Assembly: GCF_031344055.1 (NCBI RefSeq)
Contig: NZ_JADBEN010000003.1
Source: Methylobacillus flagellatus_A
GTDB taxonomy: Bacteria > Pseudomonadota > Gammaproteobacteria > Burkholderiales > Methylophilaceae
DNA: 64,000 nt
Reading direction: 5' to 3' (one strand)
In this document: in pieces, positions 1 to 8,257 of the stretch
How positions within the stretch are numbered: the first letter of the stretch is position 1
Layout of the letters: each line of letters begins with the position of its first letter
The notes under the pieces: model-generated
Databases searched by the model: none
What the model was told of the DNA's origin: nothing
What the model saw: only the letters and a program-made list of their open reading frames with translations
Position numbers and translations under genes: made by a program

Positions 1-1197
1 GATCAGGTAAACTTTGTCGCCATCCACCATGATTTCGGCAGCGCGGGGGCGGGTGTTGTAGTTGGAGCTCATGCTCATGCCGTAGGCGCCGGCGGACAAC
101 ACCGCAAGCAAGTCGCCTTGCTGCAATGCCAGCCTGCGGTCATGGCCGAGAAAATCGCCGCTTTCGCAAACCGGGCCGACAATCTCGTAAACCTGGGCGG
201 CAGTTTGGTCTTCAACAGGCTCGACCGCCGCGATCTCATGATAGGCATCGTAGAGCGCCGGGCGCATGAGGTCGTTCATGGCGGCATCCACAATGGCAAA
301 GTTCTTGGCTTCGGTATGCTTGAGGTATTCCACCTTGGTAATCAGCGCGCCGGCATTTCCCACCAGCGCCCGCCCAGGCTCGAACACCAGCTTGACCTTG
401 CGGTCGCCCAGCTTTTGCAGCATGGCGGCGGCGTACGCTGCAAAATCAGGCGGCGTCTCGTCGGCATAGCATATGCCGATACCGCCGCCGAGATCGATAT
501 GCTCAACCCTGATGCCTTCGGCTTCCAGCTGGTCCACCAGCGCCAACACCCGGTCGAACGCATCCAGGAACGGCGACAGCTCGGTCAATTGCGAGCCGAT
601 GTGGCAATCCACGCCATGTACGGCAATGTTAGGCAAGCTGGCTGCATGCTTGTACAGGCTGAAGGCATCCTCATACGCGACCCCGAACTTGTTGTTCTTG
701 AGCCCGGTGGAAATGTAGGGGTGCGTCTTGGCGTCCACGTTCGGGTTGACGCGCAATGAAACCGGCGCCGTCTTGCCCAAGCGGGCAGCAACGTCATTGA
801 GCCGGTCCAGCTCGCTGGCGGATTCCACATTGAAGCAGAAAATCCCCGCATCCAATGCCGCCTGCATTTCCGCTTCGGTCTTGCCCACGCCGGAGAACAC
901 CACCTTGGCAGGGTCGCCGCCCGCAGCCAGCACCCGCGCCAGTTCGCCGCCGGAGACAATGTCAAAGCCAGCGCCCAGGCGGGCGAACAGGTTGAGCACC
1001 GCCAGGCTGGGGTTGGACTTCACCGCGAAGCAGACAAGATGGTCCGTGCCTGCAAACCCCGCTGCAAAACGGGTATAGGCGTTTTCCAGGGCGGCACGGG
1101 AATAGACATAGCTCGGCGTGCCGAACTCTTCGGCAACACGGGTCAACGGCACGTTTTCGGCATGCAGGATGCCATTCTTCAACTGAAATGGATTCAC
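1..1197 (-). CDS. lysA: Diaminopimelate decarboxylase (3' end outside window)
   Basis: PLP-dependent enzyme that decarboxylates meso-diaminopimelate to L-lysine in the cytoplasm. 399 codons are visible; the family is about 415 residues, so only the last C-terminal residues lie left of base 1. Seen: FAVKSNP near residue 60 (K60 is the expected PLP lysine), HIDLGGGIGICY (glycine-rich phosphate-binding loop), and GPVCESGDFLG carrying the catalytic cysteine. I chose GTG at 1197, giving MNPFQLKNG; a TTG at 1203 is the alternative and no in-frame ATG is available. It follows lptM by a few bases, the usual lptM-lysA arrangement, so the two are probably cotranscribed. Its frame is open to the window edge. 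Confidence 0.95.
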   Translation of the reverse strand, partial: MNPFQLKNGILHAENVPLTRVAEEFGTPSYVYSRAALENAYTRFAAGFAGTDHLVCFAVKSNPSLAVLNLFARLGAGFDIVSGGELARVLAAGGDPAKVVFSGVGKTEAEMQAALDAGIFCFNVESASELDRLNDVAARLGKTAPVSLRVNPNVDAKTHPYISTGLKNNKFGVAYEDAFSLYKHAASLPNIAVHGVDCHIGSQLTELSPFLDAFDRVLALVDQLEAEGIRVEHIDLGGGIGICYADETPPDFAAYAAAMLQKLGDRKVKLVFEPGRALVGNAGALITKVEYLKHTEAKNFAIVDAAMNDLMRPALYDAYHEIAAVEPVEDQTAAQVYEIVGPVCESGDFLGHDRRLALQQGDLLAVLSAGAYGMSMSSNYNTRPRAAEIMVDGDKVYLI

Positions 1198-1204
1198 GGA
1201 CAAC

Positions 1205-1333
1205 TCATCGGGAAGGTTGTTGTTGCGGCTGCGGTTCCTGCGGGTACTGCTTTTCCGGGATATAAAGGTCGCCCTTGGTGCCGCATGCGGCCAAGGTCAG
1301 GCTTGCAATCAGGATCAGGAAGCAGAAGCGCAT
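1205..1333 (-). CDS. lptM: Small LPS-assembly lipoprotein LptM (YifL-like)
   Basis: A 42-residue lipoprotein. It has a short hydrophobic signal (RFCFLILIASLTLAA) and a lipobox LAAC with the modified cysteine at residue 17, followed by GTKGDLYIPE and a proline/glutamine-rich tail. LptM homologues share the motif C-G-x-K-G-x-L-Y and lie directly upstream of lysA; in E. coli the protein assists maturation of the LptD/E LPS translocon in the outer membrane. The stop is eight bases before the chosen lysA GTG. It is short, but the motif, the lipobox and the context together make it convincing. Confidence 0.85.
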   Translation of the reverse strand: MRFCFLILIASLTLAACGTKGDLYIPEKQYPQEPQPQQQPSR

Positions 1334-1392
1334 ATTGTTTGGATGCAAAGAGATTATTTTAACACAAGGCTATCGCGGCTTCGGCAATGCCG

Positions 1393-2082
1393 TCAGGGCA
1401 CTTCCGCGTAGCGCATGCGCGATTCGATGATGCCCGCCTTGCGGATCAAGCCGCGCGCTTCACGATGCTTGTCGTAATAGCGCGGATTCGGGATCATCGC
1501 CGCCAGCTTGGCGGCCTGGGCGGCGCTCAGGCTGGCGGCGCTGGTCTTGTAGTAATGCCGCGCGGCAGCCTCGGCGCCGAACACGCCATTACCCCACTCG
1601 ATCACATTGAGGTAAATCTCGAAAATCCTGCGCTTGCTCATCATGCGCTCCAGCATCCAGGTGATCGCGGCCTCTTCCAGCTTGCGCCAGGGCGTGCGCC
1701 CGGTGGAAAGGAACAGGTTCTTGGCAAGCTGCTGGCTGATGGTGGAGCCGCCCGCGACGATCTTGCCTTTTTGCCAATTCTTTTCATATGCCTTCTGGAT
1801 GCCGTCCCAATCGAATCCCTCATGGCCGACGAACTTGGCGTCCTCGGACGCAATCACCGCGCGCTTGAGGTTGCGGGAAATCTGCTGGTACTCCACCCAC
1901 TGATGCTTGAGCGTCGCGTCGGGGTTGTCTTGCCGCAACGTCGCCAAGCTGGTGCGCATGAAAGCGCTGCTTGAGGGGTTATGCTCCACCCACCAGAGGA
2001 TATGCATGAATATCCAAAGCTGGTACAGCACCACCAGCACCAGGGCCAGCAGCAACCCGCGCCACAACAACCGCTTGATCAT
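1393..2082 (-). CDS. mtgA: Monofunctional biosynthetic peptidoglycan transglycosylase
   Basis: A GT51 glycosyltransferase that polymerises lipid II into glycan strands at the periplasmic face of the inner membrane. 229 residues, normal for MtgA. An N-terminal membrane anchor spans about residues 5-30. The catalytic domain has IASEDAKFVGHEGFD (catalytic glutamate E80), GGSTISQQLAKNLFLS (about 111-126) and RKLEEA. No transpeptidase domain is present, which separates it from the PBP1A gene at 19006. The ATG overlaps the aroE stop by four bases (ATGA), so translation is probably coupled to aroE. Confidence 0.95.
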   Translation of the reverse strand: MIKRLLWRGLLLALVLVVLYQLWIFMHILWWVEHNPSSSAFMRTSLATLRQDNPDATLKHQWVEYQQISRNLKRAVIASEDAKFVGHEGFDWDGIQKAYEKNWQKGKIVAGGSTISQQLAKNLFLSTGRTPWRKLEEAAITWMLERMMSKRRIFEIYLNVIEWGNGVFGAEAAARHYYKTSAASLSAAQAAKLAAMIPNPRYYDKHREARGLIRKAGIIESRMRYAEVP

Positions 2083-2891
2083 GATGTCCGCAATGCGGCA
2101 ATCACGGATGCAGTGTCCGGCCGTATTTGACGCCAGACATAAAAAGCTTCTGCCGCCTGCTCCACCAGCATGCCCAGCCCGTCGGCAATTTTCTGCACGC
2201 CTTCTTCACGCGTATACTGCATGAAAGGCGTTTCGCGCCCATACATCATGTCGTACGCCAAGGCATCAGCGGCAAACAGTCCTGACGGCAACGGCAACCG
2301 CTCGTTGCTCAAGCCGCTGGAAGTCGCATTGATCACGACATCGAACGCCTTGCCGGCCAAGGCGTCGAAACTGCATGCTTCCAGCTCGGCATCAACAGGC
2401 CTGGCACGCGCTGCCATCGCCTTGGCCTTTTCCACGCTGCGGTTGGCAATGCACAGCAATGCAGGAGATGCTTGCAGCAACGGCCCCAACACGCCTTCCG
2501 CGGCGCCTCCCGCTCCCAACAGCAATACACGCTTGCCTGCCAGGGAGAACTCCAGGTTTTGCAGGATGTCGCGCACCAGCCCGACACCATCCGTATTGTC
2601 ACCATGGATGCCGCCATTCTTGAAGCTCAGCGTATTCACCGCGCCTGCATCACGCGCTCGTTCGCTCAATTCGGTTGCCAATGAATAGGCCTCGAACTTG
2701 AAAGGCACGGTGACATTGGCCCCGCAATAGCCCTGCGCCTGCAAACCGGCCACAGTGGCAACAAACCCGTCCAGGGGCGCCTGCACCTTGCCGTATTCGA
2801 TCTGCTGCCCCGTCTGTCGGGCGAATGCAGCATGGATCAAAGGGGACTTACTGTGCTCCACCGGGTGGCCGATCACGGCATAACGATCCAT
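2079..2891 (-). CDS. aroE: Shikimate dehydrogenase
   Basis: NADPH-dependent reduction of 3-dehydroshikimate to shikimate in the aromatic amino acid pathway. 270 residues, typical. Seen: HSKSP (S14 and S16 contact shikimate), NVTVPFK with catalytic K65, GDNTDG with D101, a nucleotide-binding loop GAGGAAEG (about 127-134) and INATSSGL. The start is preceded by TGAGGATTTGC, where the GAGG also overlaps the stop of the upstream rhodanese gene. It shares an operon with mtgA and the rhodanese. The other shikimate genes aroKB are in a separate operon at 12-14 kb. Confidence 0.96.
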   Translation of the reverse strand: MDRYAVIGHPVEHSKSPLIHAAFARQTGQQIEYGKVQAPLDGFVATVAGLQAQGYCGANVTVPFKFEAYSLATELSERARDAGAVNTLSFKNGGIHGDNTDGVGLVRDILQNLEFSLAGKRVLLLGAGGAAEGVLGPLLQASPALLCIANRSVEKAKAMAARARPVDAELEACSFDALAGKAFDVVINATSSGLSNERLPLPSGLFAADALAYDMMYGRETPFMQYTREEGVQKIADGLGMLVEQAAEAFYVWRQIRPDTASVIAALRTS

Positions 2892-2899
2892 GCAAATCC

Positions 2900-3355
2900 T
2901 CAGGCGTTGGTCCAGGGCAGGCCGGCAGCCTTCCAGCCATTGATCCTGCCGCGCTGCTTGGTGTCCGGCGTGGACTCGCCTTCAAAACCTTCGAGCACGT
3001 TGTAGGCCTCGGCATATCCGGCCTGGGCGGCCAAGACGGCTGCGTTATGGGAACGCCCGCCGGTACGGCAGAGGAACATCACCAACGCCTCGTGATCGAC
3101 CTGCTTGTCCAATTGGGACAGGAAATCCGGATTAGCCGCCATGCCGGGATAAAACGCCCATTCGATGTGCGTCGCATTGGGCACGCGGCCCACCAGTTCA
3201 AGCTCCGCTTTGGTGCGCACATCCACCAGCTTGGCCGAAGGGGCCAGCTCCAGGACCTTCTGCGCCTCCCGTGGCGTCAATGCTCCGGCATAGGGAAGCC
3301 CGTGCTGCTCGGCACGCTGTTTTGCATTCAGCAAAATGGCATTCAACGTTTCCAT
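2900..3355 (-). CDS. Rhodanese-like sulfurtransferase domain protein
   Basis: A single-domain cytoplasmic rhodanese of 151 residues. The active-site loop CRTGGRS (C96) has the six-residue form expected for binding a persulfide sulfur. The CH2A-like region LVDVRTKAEL lies near residues 43-52 and VPNATHIEW just after it. I placed the start at 3355 because AGGAGAGAG sits just upstream; a longer frame to 3418 has no such signal and would run into the glnA regulatory region. The substrate is unknown. It heads the rhodanese-aroE-mtgA run. Its promoter must lie close to, or overlap, the NtrC sites of glnA, which diverges from it. Confidence 0.85.
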   Translation of the reverse strand: METLNAILLNAKQRAEQHGLPYAGALTPREAQKVLELAPSAKLVDVRTKAELELVGRVPNATHIEWAFYPGMAANPDFLSQLDKQVDHEALVMFLCRTGGRSHNAAVLAAQAGYAEAYNVLEGFEGESTPDTKQRGRINGWKAAGLPWTNA

Positions 3356-3418
3356 TGCTCTCTCCTTTACCCTCTCAGAAATGCGGAGTATAGCGTTAAA
3401 TTTTGCCACAATCCTCAA

Positions 3419-3435
3419 TGCACATTAATGGTGCA
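3419..3435 (+). promoter_or_regulatory. NtrC-type enhancer site 1 of glnA
   Basis: TGCACATTAATGGTGCA is a 17-bp near-palindrome that closely matches the enterobacterial NtrC consensus (TGCAC-N5-TGGTGCA type). Its centre lies about 125 bases before the start point predicted from the sigma-54 promoter at 3526. A second site lies 31 bp further on, about three helical turns, as at E. coli glnAp2. Confidence 0.8.
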
Positions 3436-3449
3436 CAAAACCGAGTGAA

Positions 3450-3466
3450 CGCAATATTTTGGTGCA
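3450..3466 (+). promoter_or_regulatory. NtrC-type enhancer site 2 of glnA
   Basis: CGCAATATTTTGGTGCA has a perfect right half (TGGTGCA) and a weaker left half. Its centre is 31 bp from the centre of site 1, so the two lie on the same helix face. It lies about 94 bases before the predicted start point. Confidence 0.7.
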
Positions 3467-3525
3467 CACATAGCGTTTCTCTTTTATAACCTTATGTGTG
3501 AAAATGGGAATTTGCGCGAATTCAA

Positions 3526-3541
3526 TGGCACAGTTCCTGCT
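3526..3541 (+). promoter_or_regulatory. Sigma-54 (-24/-12) promoter of glnA
   Basis: TGGCACAGTTCCTGCT has GG at 3527-3528 and GC at 3539-3540, the exact 12-base GG-to-GC register of RpoN promoters, and TGGCAC matches the -24 box perfectly. Transcription should begin near 3552, giving a leader of about 54 bases. With the two upstream NtrC sites and ntrBC downstream, this supports nitrogen-limitation control of glnA. Confidence 0.8.
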
Positions 3542-3605
3542 TCACCTTAGTGTCAAGCATAGTGCTTAATTAACTTCTTAATCCAAAAAGAGCTAGGAGA
3601 ATCAA

Positions 3606-5015
3606 ATGGCGGTGGCCGACGTATTAAAGCTTGTGAAGGAAAACGACATCAAGTTTGTCGATTTTCGCTTTACTGACACCAAGGGCAAGGAACAGCACGT
3701 GACCGTGCCGATTTCCGCATTCGACGAAGACAAGTTTACTGAAGGCCACGCTTTCGACGGGTCTTCCATTGCAGGCTGGAAGGGCATCCAGGCATCCGAC
3801 ATGCTCCTGATCCCCGATCCAGAGACTGCCAACATCGACCCTTTCATGGACGAGCCCACCCTGTTCCTCACCTGTGACGTCGTAGACCCTACCGACGGCA
3901 AAGGTTATGACCGCTGCCCGCGCAGCATCGCCAAGCGCGCTGAAGCTTATCTGAAGTCCAGCGGCATCGGTGATGCGGCCTTCTTCGGCCCAGAGCCGGA
4001 ATTCTTCATTTTCGACTCCATCAACTGGTCCGTGGACATGAGCGGCAGCTCCGTCAAGATCAACTCCGAAGAGGCCGCATGGGCTTCCAACGAGAAGTTC
4101 GAAGGCGGCAACACCGGCCACCGTCCAGGCGTCAAGGGCGGCTATTTCCCCGTGCCTCCAATCGATTCCCTGCACGACATCCGCTCCGCCATGGTAGTGG
4201 CCCTGGAAGAGCTGGGCGTGCCTGTCGAAGTTCACCACCATGAAGTGGCGACCGCCGGCCAATGTGAGATCGGCACCAAGTTCAGCACCCTGGTTCAACG
4301 CGCCGACTGGACCCAGATCCTCAAGTACGTCGTATTGAACACGGCACATGCATACGGCAAGACAGCCACCTTCATGCCCAAGCCTATCTTCGGCGACAAC
4401 GGTTCCGGCATGCACGTGCACCAATCCGTATGGAAAGACGGCAAGAACCTGTTCGCAGGCAACGGCTACGCCGGCCTGAGCGAATTCGCGCTCTACTATA
4501 TCGGCGGCATCATCAAGCACGCGCGCGCGCTGAACGCCATCACCAATCCAGGCACCAACTCCTACAAGCGCCTGGTTCCCGGCTTCGAAGCCCCCGTGAA
4601 GCTGGCTTACTCCGCGAAGAACCGCTCCGCGTCCATCCGCGTTCCTTTCGTTCAATCCGACAAGGCGCGCCGTATCGAGGCACGCTTCCCTGACCCAACC
4701 GCCAACCCATACCTGGCATTCAGCGCATTGCTGATGGCCGGCCTGGACGGCGTGCAGAACAAGATCCACCCCGGCGAGCCTGCCACCAAGGATCTCTACC
4801 ACTTGCCGCCAGAAGAAGATGCAGCGATCCCAACTGTCGCCTCTTCCCTGGAGCAAGCGCTGGAAGCCCTGGACAAGGATCGCGAGTTCCTGACCCGCGG
4901 CGGCGTGTTCTCCGACGACTGGATCAATGCCTACATCGACCTGAAGATGGAAGAAGTGACGAAGTTGCGCCAGACTCCGCACCCGGTCGAGTTCAGCCTG
5001 TACTACAGCGTTTAA
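3606..5015 (+). CDS. glnA: Glutamine synthetase, type I
   Basis: ATP-dependent synthesis of glutamine from glutamate and ammonia; a cytoplasmic dodecamer and the main ammonia-assimilation enzyme. 469 residues, normal for GSI-beta. Seen: FDGSSIAGWK near the N-terminus, the FFGPEPEFFIFD metal-binding region, NGSGMHVHQS (ATP/metal site), NPGTNSYKRLVPG and RIPFVQ-like RVPFVQSDKARRIEARFPDPTAN split across the active site. Tyr398 in DLYHLPPEE corresponds to the adenylylated tyrosine, so GlnE-type modification is expected. The start has a strong AGGAGA. Codon use is very regular, fitting high expression. It is followed by a strong terminator. Confidence 0.98.
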   Translation: MAVADVLKLVKENDIKFVDFRFTDTKGKEQHVTVPISAFDEDKFTEGHAFDGSSIAGWKGIQASDMLLIPDPETANIDPFMDEPTLFLTCDVVDPTDGKGYDRCPRSIAKRAEAYLKSSGIGDAAFFGPEPEFFIFDSINWSVDMSGSSVKINSEEAAWASNEKFEGGNTGHRPGVKGGYFPVPPIDSLHDIRSAMVVALEELGVPVEVHHHEVATAGQCEIGTKFSTLVQRADWTQILKYVVLNTAHAYGKTATFMPKPIFGDNGSGMHVHQSVWKDGKNLFAGNGYAGLSEFALYYIGGIIKHARALNAITNPGTNSYKRLVPGFEAPVKLAYSAKNRSASIRVPFVQSDKARRIEARFPDPTANPYLAFSALLMAGLDGVQNKIHPGEPATKDLYHLPPEEDAAIPTVASSLEQALEALDKDREFLTRGGVFSDDWINAYIDLKMEEVTKLRQTPHPVEFSLYYSV

Positions 5016-5029
5016 TCAGCGCATTGCAT

Positions 5030-5057
5030 AAAAAAAGCGGGGAAACCCGCTTTTTTT
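5030..5057 (+). terminator. Intrinsic terminator after glnA
   Basis: A run of seven A, stem GCGGG, loop GAAA, stem CCCGC and seven T (5037-5050 plus flanks). The A/T flanks extend the stem. It separates glnA from the DUF4124-ntrBC genes, so these need their own promoter or read-through. Confidence 0.9.
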
Positions 5058-5119
5058 ATGCCTGGAATCCGCCTCGGCGGCAATTGCCTGCACCAGACTT
5101 CTGCTCTACACTGAATCTC

Positions 5120-5608
5120 ATGAAAAGAATTCGCCTGTCCCTTTTTACTTGGCTTGCATATGCGGTCACCTGTGGCAGCGCCCATGCCGAAATCTATAAA
5201 AGCGTCGACGAGAACGGCCATGTCACCTACTCCAACGTCCCCAGCAAAGGAGCGATCAAGCTGGAGATAGACCCACCGCCTCCAGCGACAACGGCAGCCC
5301 CCAAACCCAAGGCCCAGGCTACGCCCAGCAATTTCCCGCGGGTAGACAGCCAGACGCAGAAAAAGCGCGACGACCAGCGCAAGAAAATCCTGCTCGAGGA
5401 ACTGGAAGCAGAAAAAGCGGCTCTGGAAGAAGCCAAGAAAGCCTATGCCGAAGGCGAGTCCAAGCCTGAGGTATACCGTGGCGCCAACGGAAAAACCTAT
5501 CGCAACGTCGCAAAATTTGAGGAAAAAATGCAGCGATTGCAGGCCGACGTCGATGCACACGAGCGCAATGTGCAGCTTCTGCAAAAAGAGCTGGAAGCTT
5601 TTAAATAA
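5120..5608 (+). CDS. DUF4124 periplasmic protein with coiled-coil tail
   Basis: 162 residues with a Sec signal (KRIRLSLFTWLAYAVTCGSAHA, cleavage before EIYKS). The DUF4124 segment IYKSVDENGHVTYSNVPSKG follows directly, then a proline-rich linker (DPPPPATTAAPKPKAQ) and a charged helical region (about residues 75-160) likely to form a coiled coil. No catalytic residues are recognised and the function is unknown; the domain is common in betaproteobacterial envelope proteins. A frame open back to 5024 would start inside the glnA terminator, so the ATG at 5120 is preferred. It sits unusually between glnA and ntrB. A paralogue is at 42744. Confidence 0.8.
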   Translation: MKRIRLSLFTWLAYAVTCGSAHAEIYKSVDENGHVTYSNVPSKGAIKLEIDPPPPATTAAPKPKAQATPSNFPRVDSQTQKKRDDQRKKILLEELEAEKAALEEAKKAYAEGESKPEVYRGANGKTYRNVAKFEEKMQRLQADVDAHERNVQLLQKELEAFK

Positions 5609-5660
5609 AAGGCTTCTGCTCTGCTGAAGCAACTGGCCTGGCTTTTGCTTAAGAGAAGCC

Positions 5661-6758
5661 ATGGAACATAAAATCCCCCCCTCATTCGCAGGATTGGAAC
5701 ATCTATCCACTGCGGTCATCCTGCTCGATAAGCAACGTCGCGTCGTATATGCCAATCCCGGTGCCGAGGTATTATTTGCCATCAGCGCCAAGCAGATCGC
5801 AGGCTTGCCCGTCTCACAGGTATTTCCCGGCTGCGACATCCTCGACTCCGCCATGGAACATGCGATCAAGCACCACAGCCCGTTCCGCGAGCACGAGTTC
5901 CCGATCACCACGCTGCGTCAGCAATCTTTCGCCGTCACCTGTACCGTGACGCCGGTGGAACTGGCTCCCGCCTGCCTGGTCCTGGAATTCCAGCATATGG
6001 ATCAACAGCTGCGCATTGCGCGCGAAGAGCGCATGCTCATCCAGCAACAAGCCAATGCCGAGCTATTGCGCAACCTGGCCCATGAAATCCGCAATCCGCT
6101 AGGCGGGCTGCGCGGCGCGGCGCAATTGCTGGAGCATGAATTGCCGCAAGTCGGCCTGCGCGAATACACCCAGGTCATCATCAAGGAAGCCGACCGGCTG
6201 CAATTGCTGATGGACAGGCTGTTGGTGCCGCACCGCGTACCGAAGTACGAACCTACCAATATCCACGAAGTACTGGAGCGCGTGCGCAGCCTGTTGCTGG
6301 CCGAATCTCCGCGCGGCATACACATCCGCAGGGATTACGACACCAGCCTGCCCGAGTTGATCGGGGATCGCGAGAAACTCATCCAGGCCGTATTGAACAT
6401 TGCCCGTAATGCGGTGCAGGCCATGCAGAACAACCCTGGAGCAGAAACGCCGGAGATCATTCTGCGCACCCGTGCCGCCCGCCAAGTCACCTTGGCAAAG
6501 AAACGCTACCGGGTCGCCATCAAGCTGCAGATCATCGATAACGGCCCCGGCATCCCGCCTGATATCCGTGAGCGTATTTTCTACCCACTGGTGTCAGGCC
6601 ACGATGGCGGCACCGGGCTCGGCCTGACCCTGGCCCAGACCTTCATTACCCAGCACCACGGCATGATCGAGTGTGAGAGCGAGCCAGGCCACACCAGCTT
6701 CACCATATTGCTGCCCATTGAAAGCACGGCGATGAAGTCTTACATTGCAAGACAATAA
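5661..6758 (+). CDS. ntrB: Nitrogen regulation sensor kinase NtrB (GlnL)
   Basis: Cytosolic histidine kinase/phosphatase that phosphorylates NtrC when PII is uridylylated. 365 residues, normal. A PAS-like domain lies at about 10-115. The HisKA box LRNLAHEIRNPLGGLRGA has H141 as phosphoacceptor. The ATPase domain has NIARNAVQAM (N box), DNGPGIPPDIRERIF (G1) and GGTGLGLTLAQTF (G2). No transmembrane segment is seen, as expected for NtrB. It lies 55 bases before ntrC and 52 after the DUF4124 gene, with AAGAGAAG upstream of the ATG. Confidence 0.96.
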   Translation: MEHKIPPSFAGLEHLSTAVILLDKQRRVVYANPGAEVLFAISAKQIAGLPVSQVFPGCDILDSAMEHAIKHHSPFREHEFPITTLRQQSFAVTCTVTPVELAPACLVLEFQHMDQQLRIAREERMLIQQQANAELLRNLAHEIRNPLGGLRGAAQLLEHELPQVGLREYTQVIIKEADRLQLLMDRLLVPHRVPKYEPTNIHEVLERVRSLLLAESPRGIHIRRDYDTSLPELIGDREKLIQAVLNIARNAVQAMQNNPGAETPEIILRTRAARQVTLAKKRYRVAIKLQIIDNGPGIPPDIRERIFYPLVSGHDGGTGLGLTLAQTFITQHHGMIECESEPGHTSFTILLPIESTAMKSYIARQ

Positions 6759-6813
6759 CGCGTGCACAAGAACAATTACTTCTAATAAAAGACAGACTAC
6801 ACAGGTAACCATC

Positions 6814-8202
6814 ATGAAACCAATCTGGATCATAGACGACGACAAATCCATACGCTGGGTATTTGAAAAGGCCCTGGCACGCACCGATATGGATTTCAAG
6901 ACCTTCGCATCCGTACCGGAAGCCTTGAACGCCCTCAACAGGGAAGAACCGCAAGTCATTGTCAGCGACATCCGCATGCCTAACGGCTCCGGCCTGGATT
7001 TCCTCCACGAAGTGAAGCAAAAACACCCGGACATTCCCGTCATCATCATGACGGCTTACTCCGACCTTGAAAGCGCGGTTGCCGCCTTCCAAGGCGGCGC
7101 TTTCGAATACCTTGCCAAGCCTTTCGACGTGGACCAGGCCATCGAAATCATCCGCCGCGCCGTAGATGAGAGCATGCGCCAGGCCACGGAAGTCGTGATT
7201 CAAGAAGAGACACCGGAAATTATCGGCCAGGCGCCTGCCATGCAGGAGGTCTTCCGTGCCATCGGCCGCCTGAGCCGCTCGCACTCCACAGTATTGATCA
7301 ATGGCGAATCCGGCACCGGCAAGGAGTTGGTGGCAAGCGCGCTGCACCGCCACAGCCCGCGTTTCGACAAGCCATTCATCGCCATCAATACCGCAGCCAT
7401 CCCCAAGGATCTGCTCGAGTCCGAATTGTTCGGCCATGAACGCGGCGCATTTACCGGAGCGCAAGCCGCAAGGCGCGGACGCTTCGAGCAAGCCGACGGC
7501 GGCACCTTGTTCCTCGACGAAATCGGCGACATGCCTTCCGACCTACAGACGCGCTTGCTGCGCGTGCTATGCGACGGCCAGTTCTACCGCGTAGGCGGCC
7601 ACCAGCCAGTCAAGGTCAATGTGCGCATCATTGCCGCGACACACCAAGACTTGGAAGAAAGGGTCAAGCTCGGGCTGTTCCGCGAGGATTTGTTCCACCG
7701 CCTCAACGTCATCCGCCTGCGCCTGCCGCCGTTGCGCGAACGCCGCGAAGACATCCCGTTGCTGGTCAAGCATTTTCTGCAACATAGCGCCCGCGAGCTG
7801 GGCGTCGAAGCCAAGCAGCCATCCACTGCGGCCCTGCGTTATCTCGGCACGCTGAGCTGGAGCGGCAACGTGCGCCAACTGGAAAACGTCTGCCACTGGC
7901 TCACCGTCATGGCGCCGGGCCAAAACATCGACATCGCCGACCTGCCGCCTGAACTCAAGGAAGATGCCGCCAAACCCGCCAGCGCCACCTCTTGGCAGAA
8001 TGCCCTCGCATCCGAGGTCACGGATGCCCTCAACCGCGGCGAACACGATATCCTCGATAGCCGTATCCAGCAATTCGAGCGCATCCTGATCACCAAGGCA
8101 CTACAACATACCGGAGGACGCCGTATCGAAGCCGCTACGCAACTGGGGATGGGCCGCAATACGCTGACACGCAAGATTCAGGAACTGGGGATAGACGAAT
8201 AA
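6814..8202 (+). CDS. ntrC: Nitrogen regulator NtrC (GlnG), sigma-54 activator
   Basis: Response regulator that activates sigma-54 promoters such as the one at glnA. 462 residues. Receiver domain: DDDKSIRW with the acidic pocket at D8-D10, phosphoacceptor D52 in SDIRMP, and K104. AAA+ domain: Walker A GESGTGKE (164-171), sigma-54 contact loop GAFTGA (211-216) and Walker B LFLDEIGD. C-terminal Fis-type helix-turn-helix: GGRRIEAATQLGMGRNTLTRKIQELG. I took the ATG at 6814 (MKPIWIIDDD); an in-frame ATG at 6745 would overlap ntrB and add an unsupported tail. It completes an ntrBC pair whose likely target is 3.3 kb upstream. Confidence 0.97.
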   Translation: MKPIWIIDDDKSIRWVFEKALARTDMDFKTFASVPEALNALNREEPQVIVSDIRMPNGSGLDFLHEVKQKHPDIPVIIMTAYSDLESAVAAFQGGAFEYLAKPFDVDQAIEIIRRAVDESMRQATEVVIQEETPEIIGQAPAMQEVFRAIGRLSRSHSTVLINGESGTGKELVASALHRHSPRFDKPFIAINTAAIPKDLLESELFGHERGAFTGAQAARRGRFEQADGGTLFLDEIGDMPSDLQTRLLRVLCDGQFYRVGGHQPVKVNVRIIAATHQDLEERVKLGLFREDLFHRLNVIRLRLPPLRERREDIPLLVKHFLQHSARELGVEAKQPSTAALRYLGTLSWSGNVRQLENVCHWLTVMAPGQNIDIADLPPELKEDAAKPASATSWQNALASEVTDALNRGEHDILDSRIQQFERILITKALQHTGGRRIEAATQLGMGRNTLTRKIQELGIDE

Positions 8203-8257
8203 AATCAAAATGTAGAATATATTTGATATAAAGTTCAAGCTATGTAAAATATCATTC

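Noticed and set aside
188..190. Nothing coding on the plus strand over lysA
   Set aside because: A 213-codon plus-strand frame (118-759) is the complement of the lysA barrel and shows no domain of its own.
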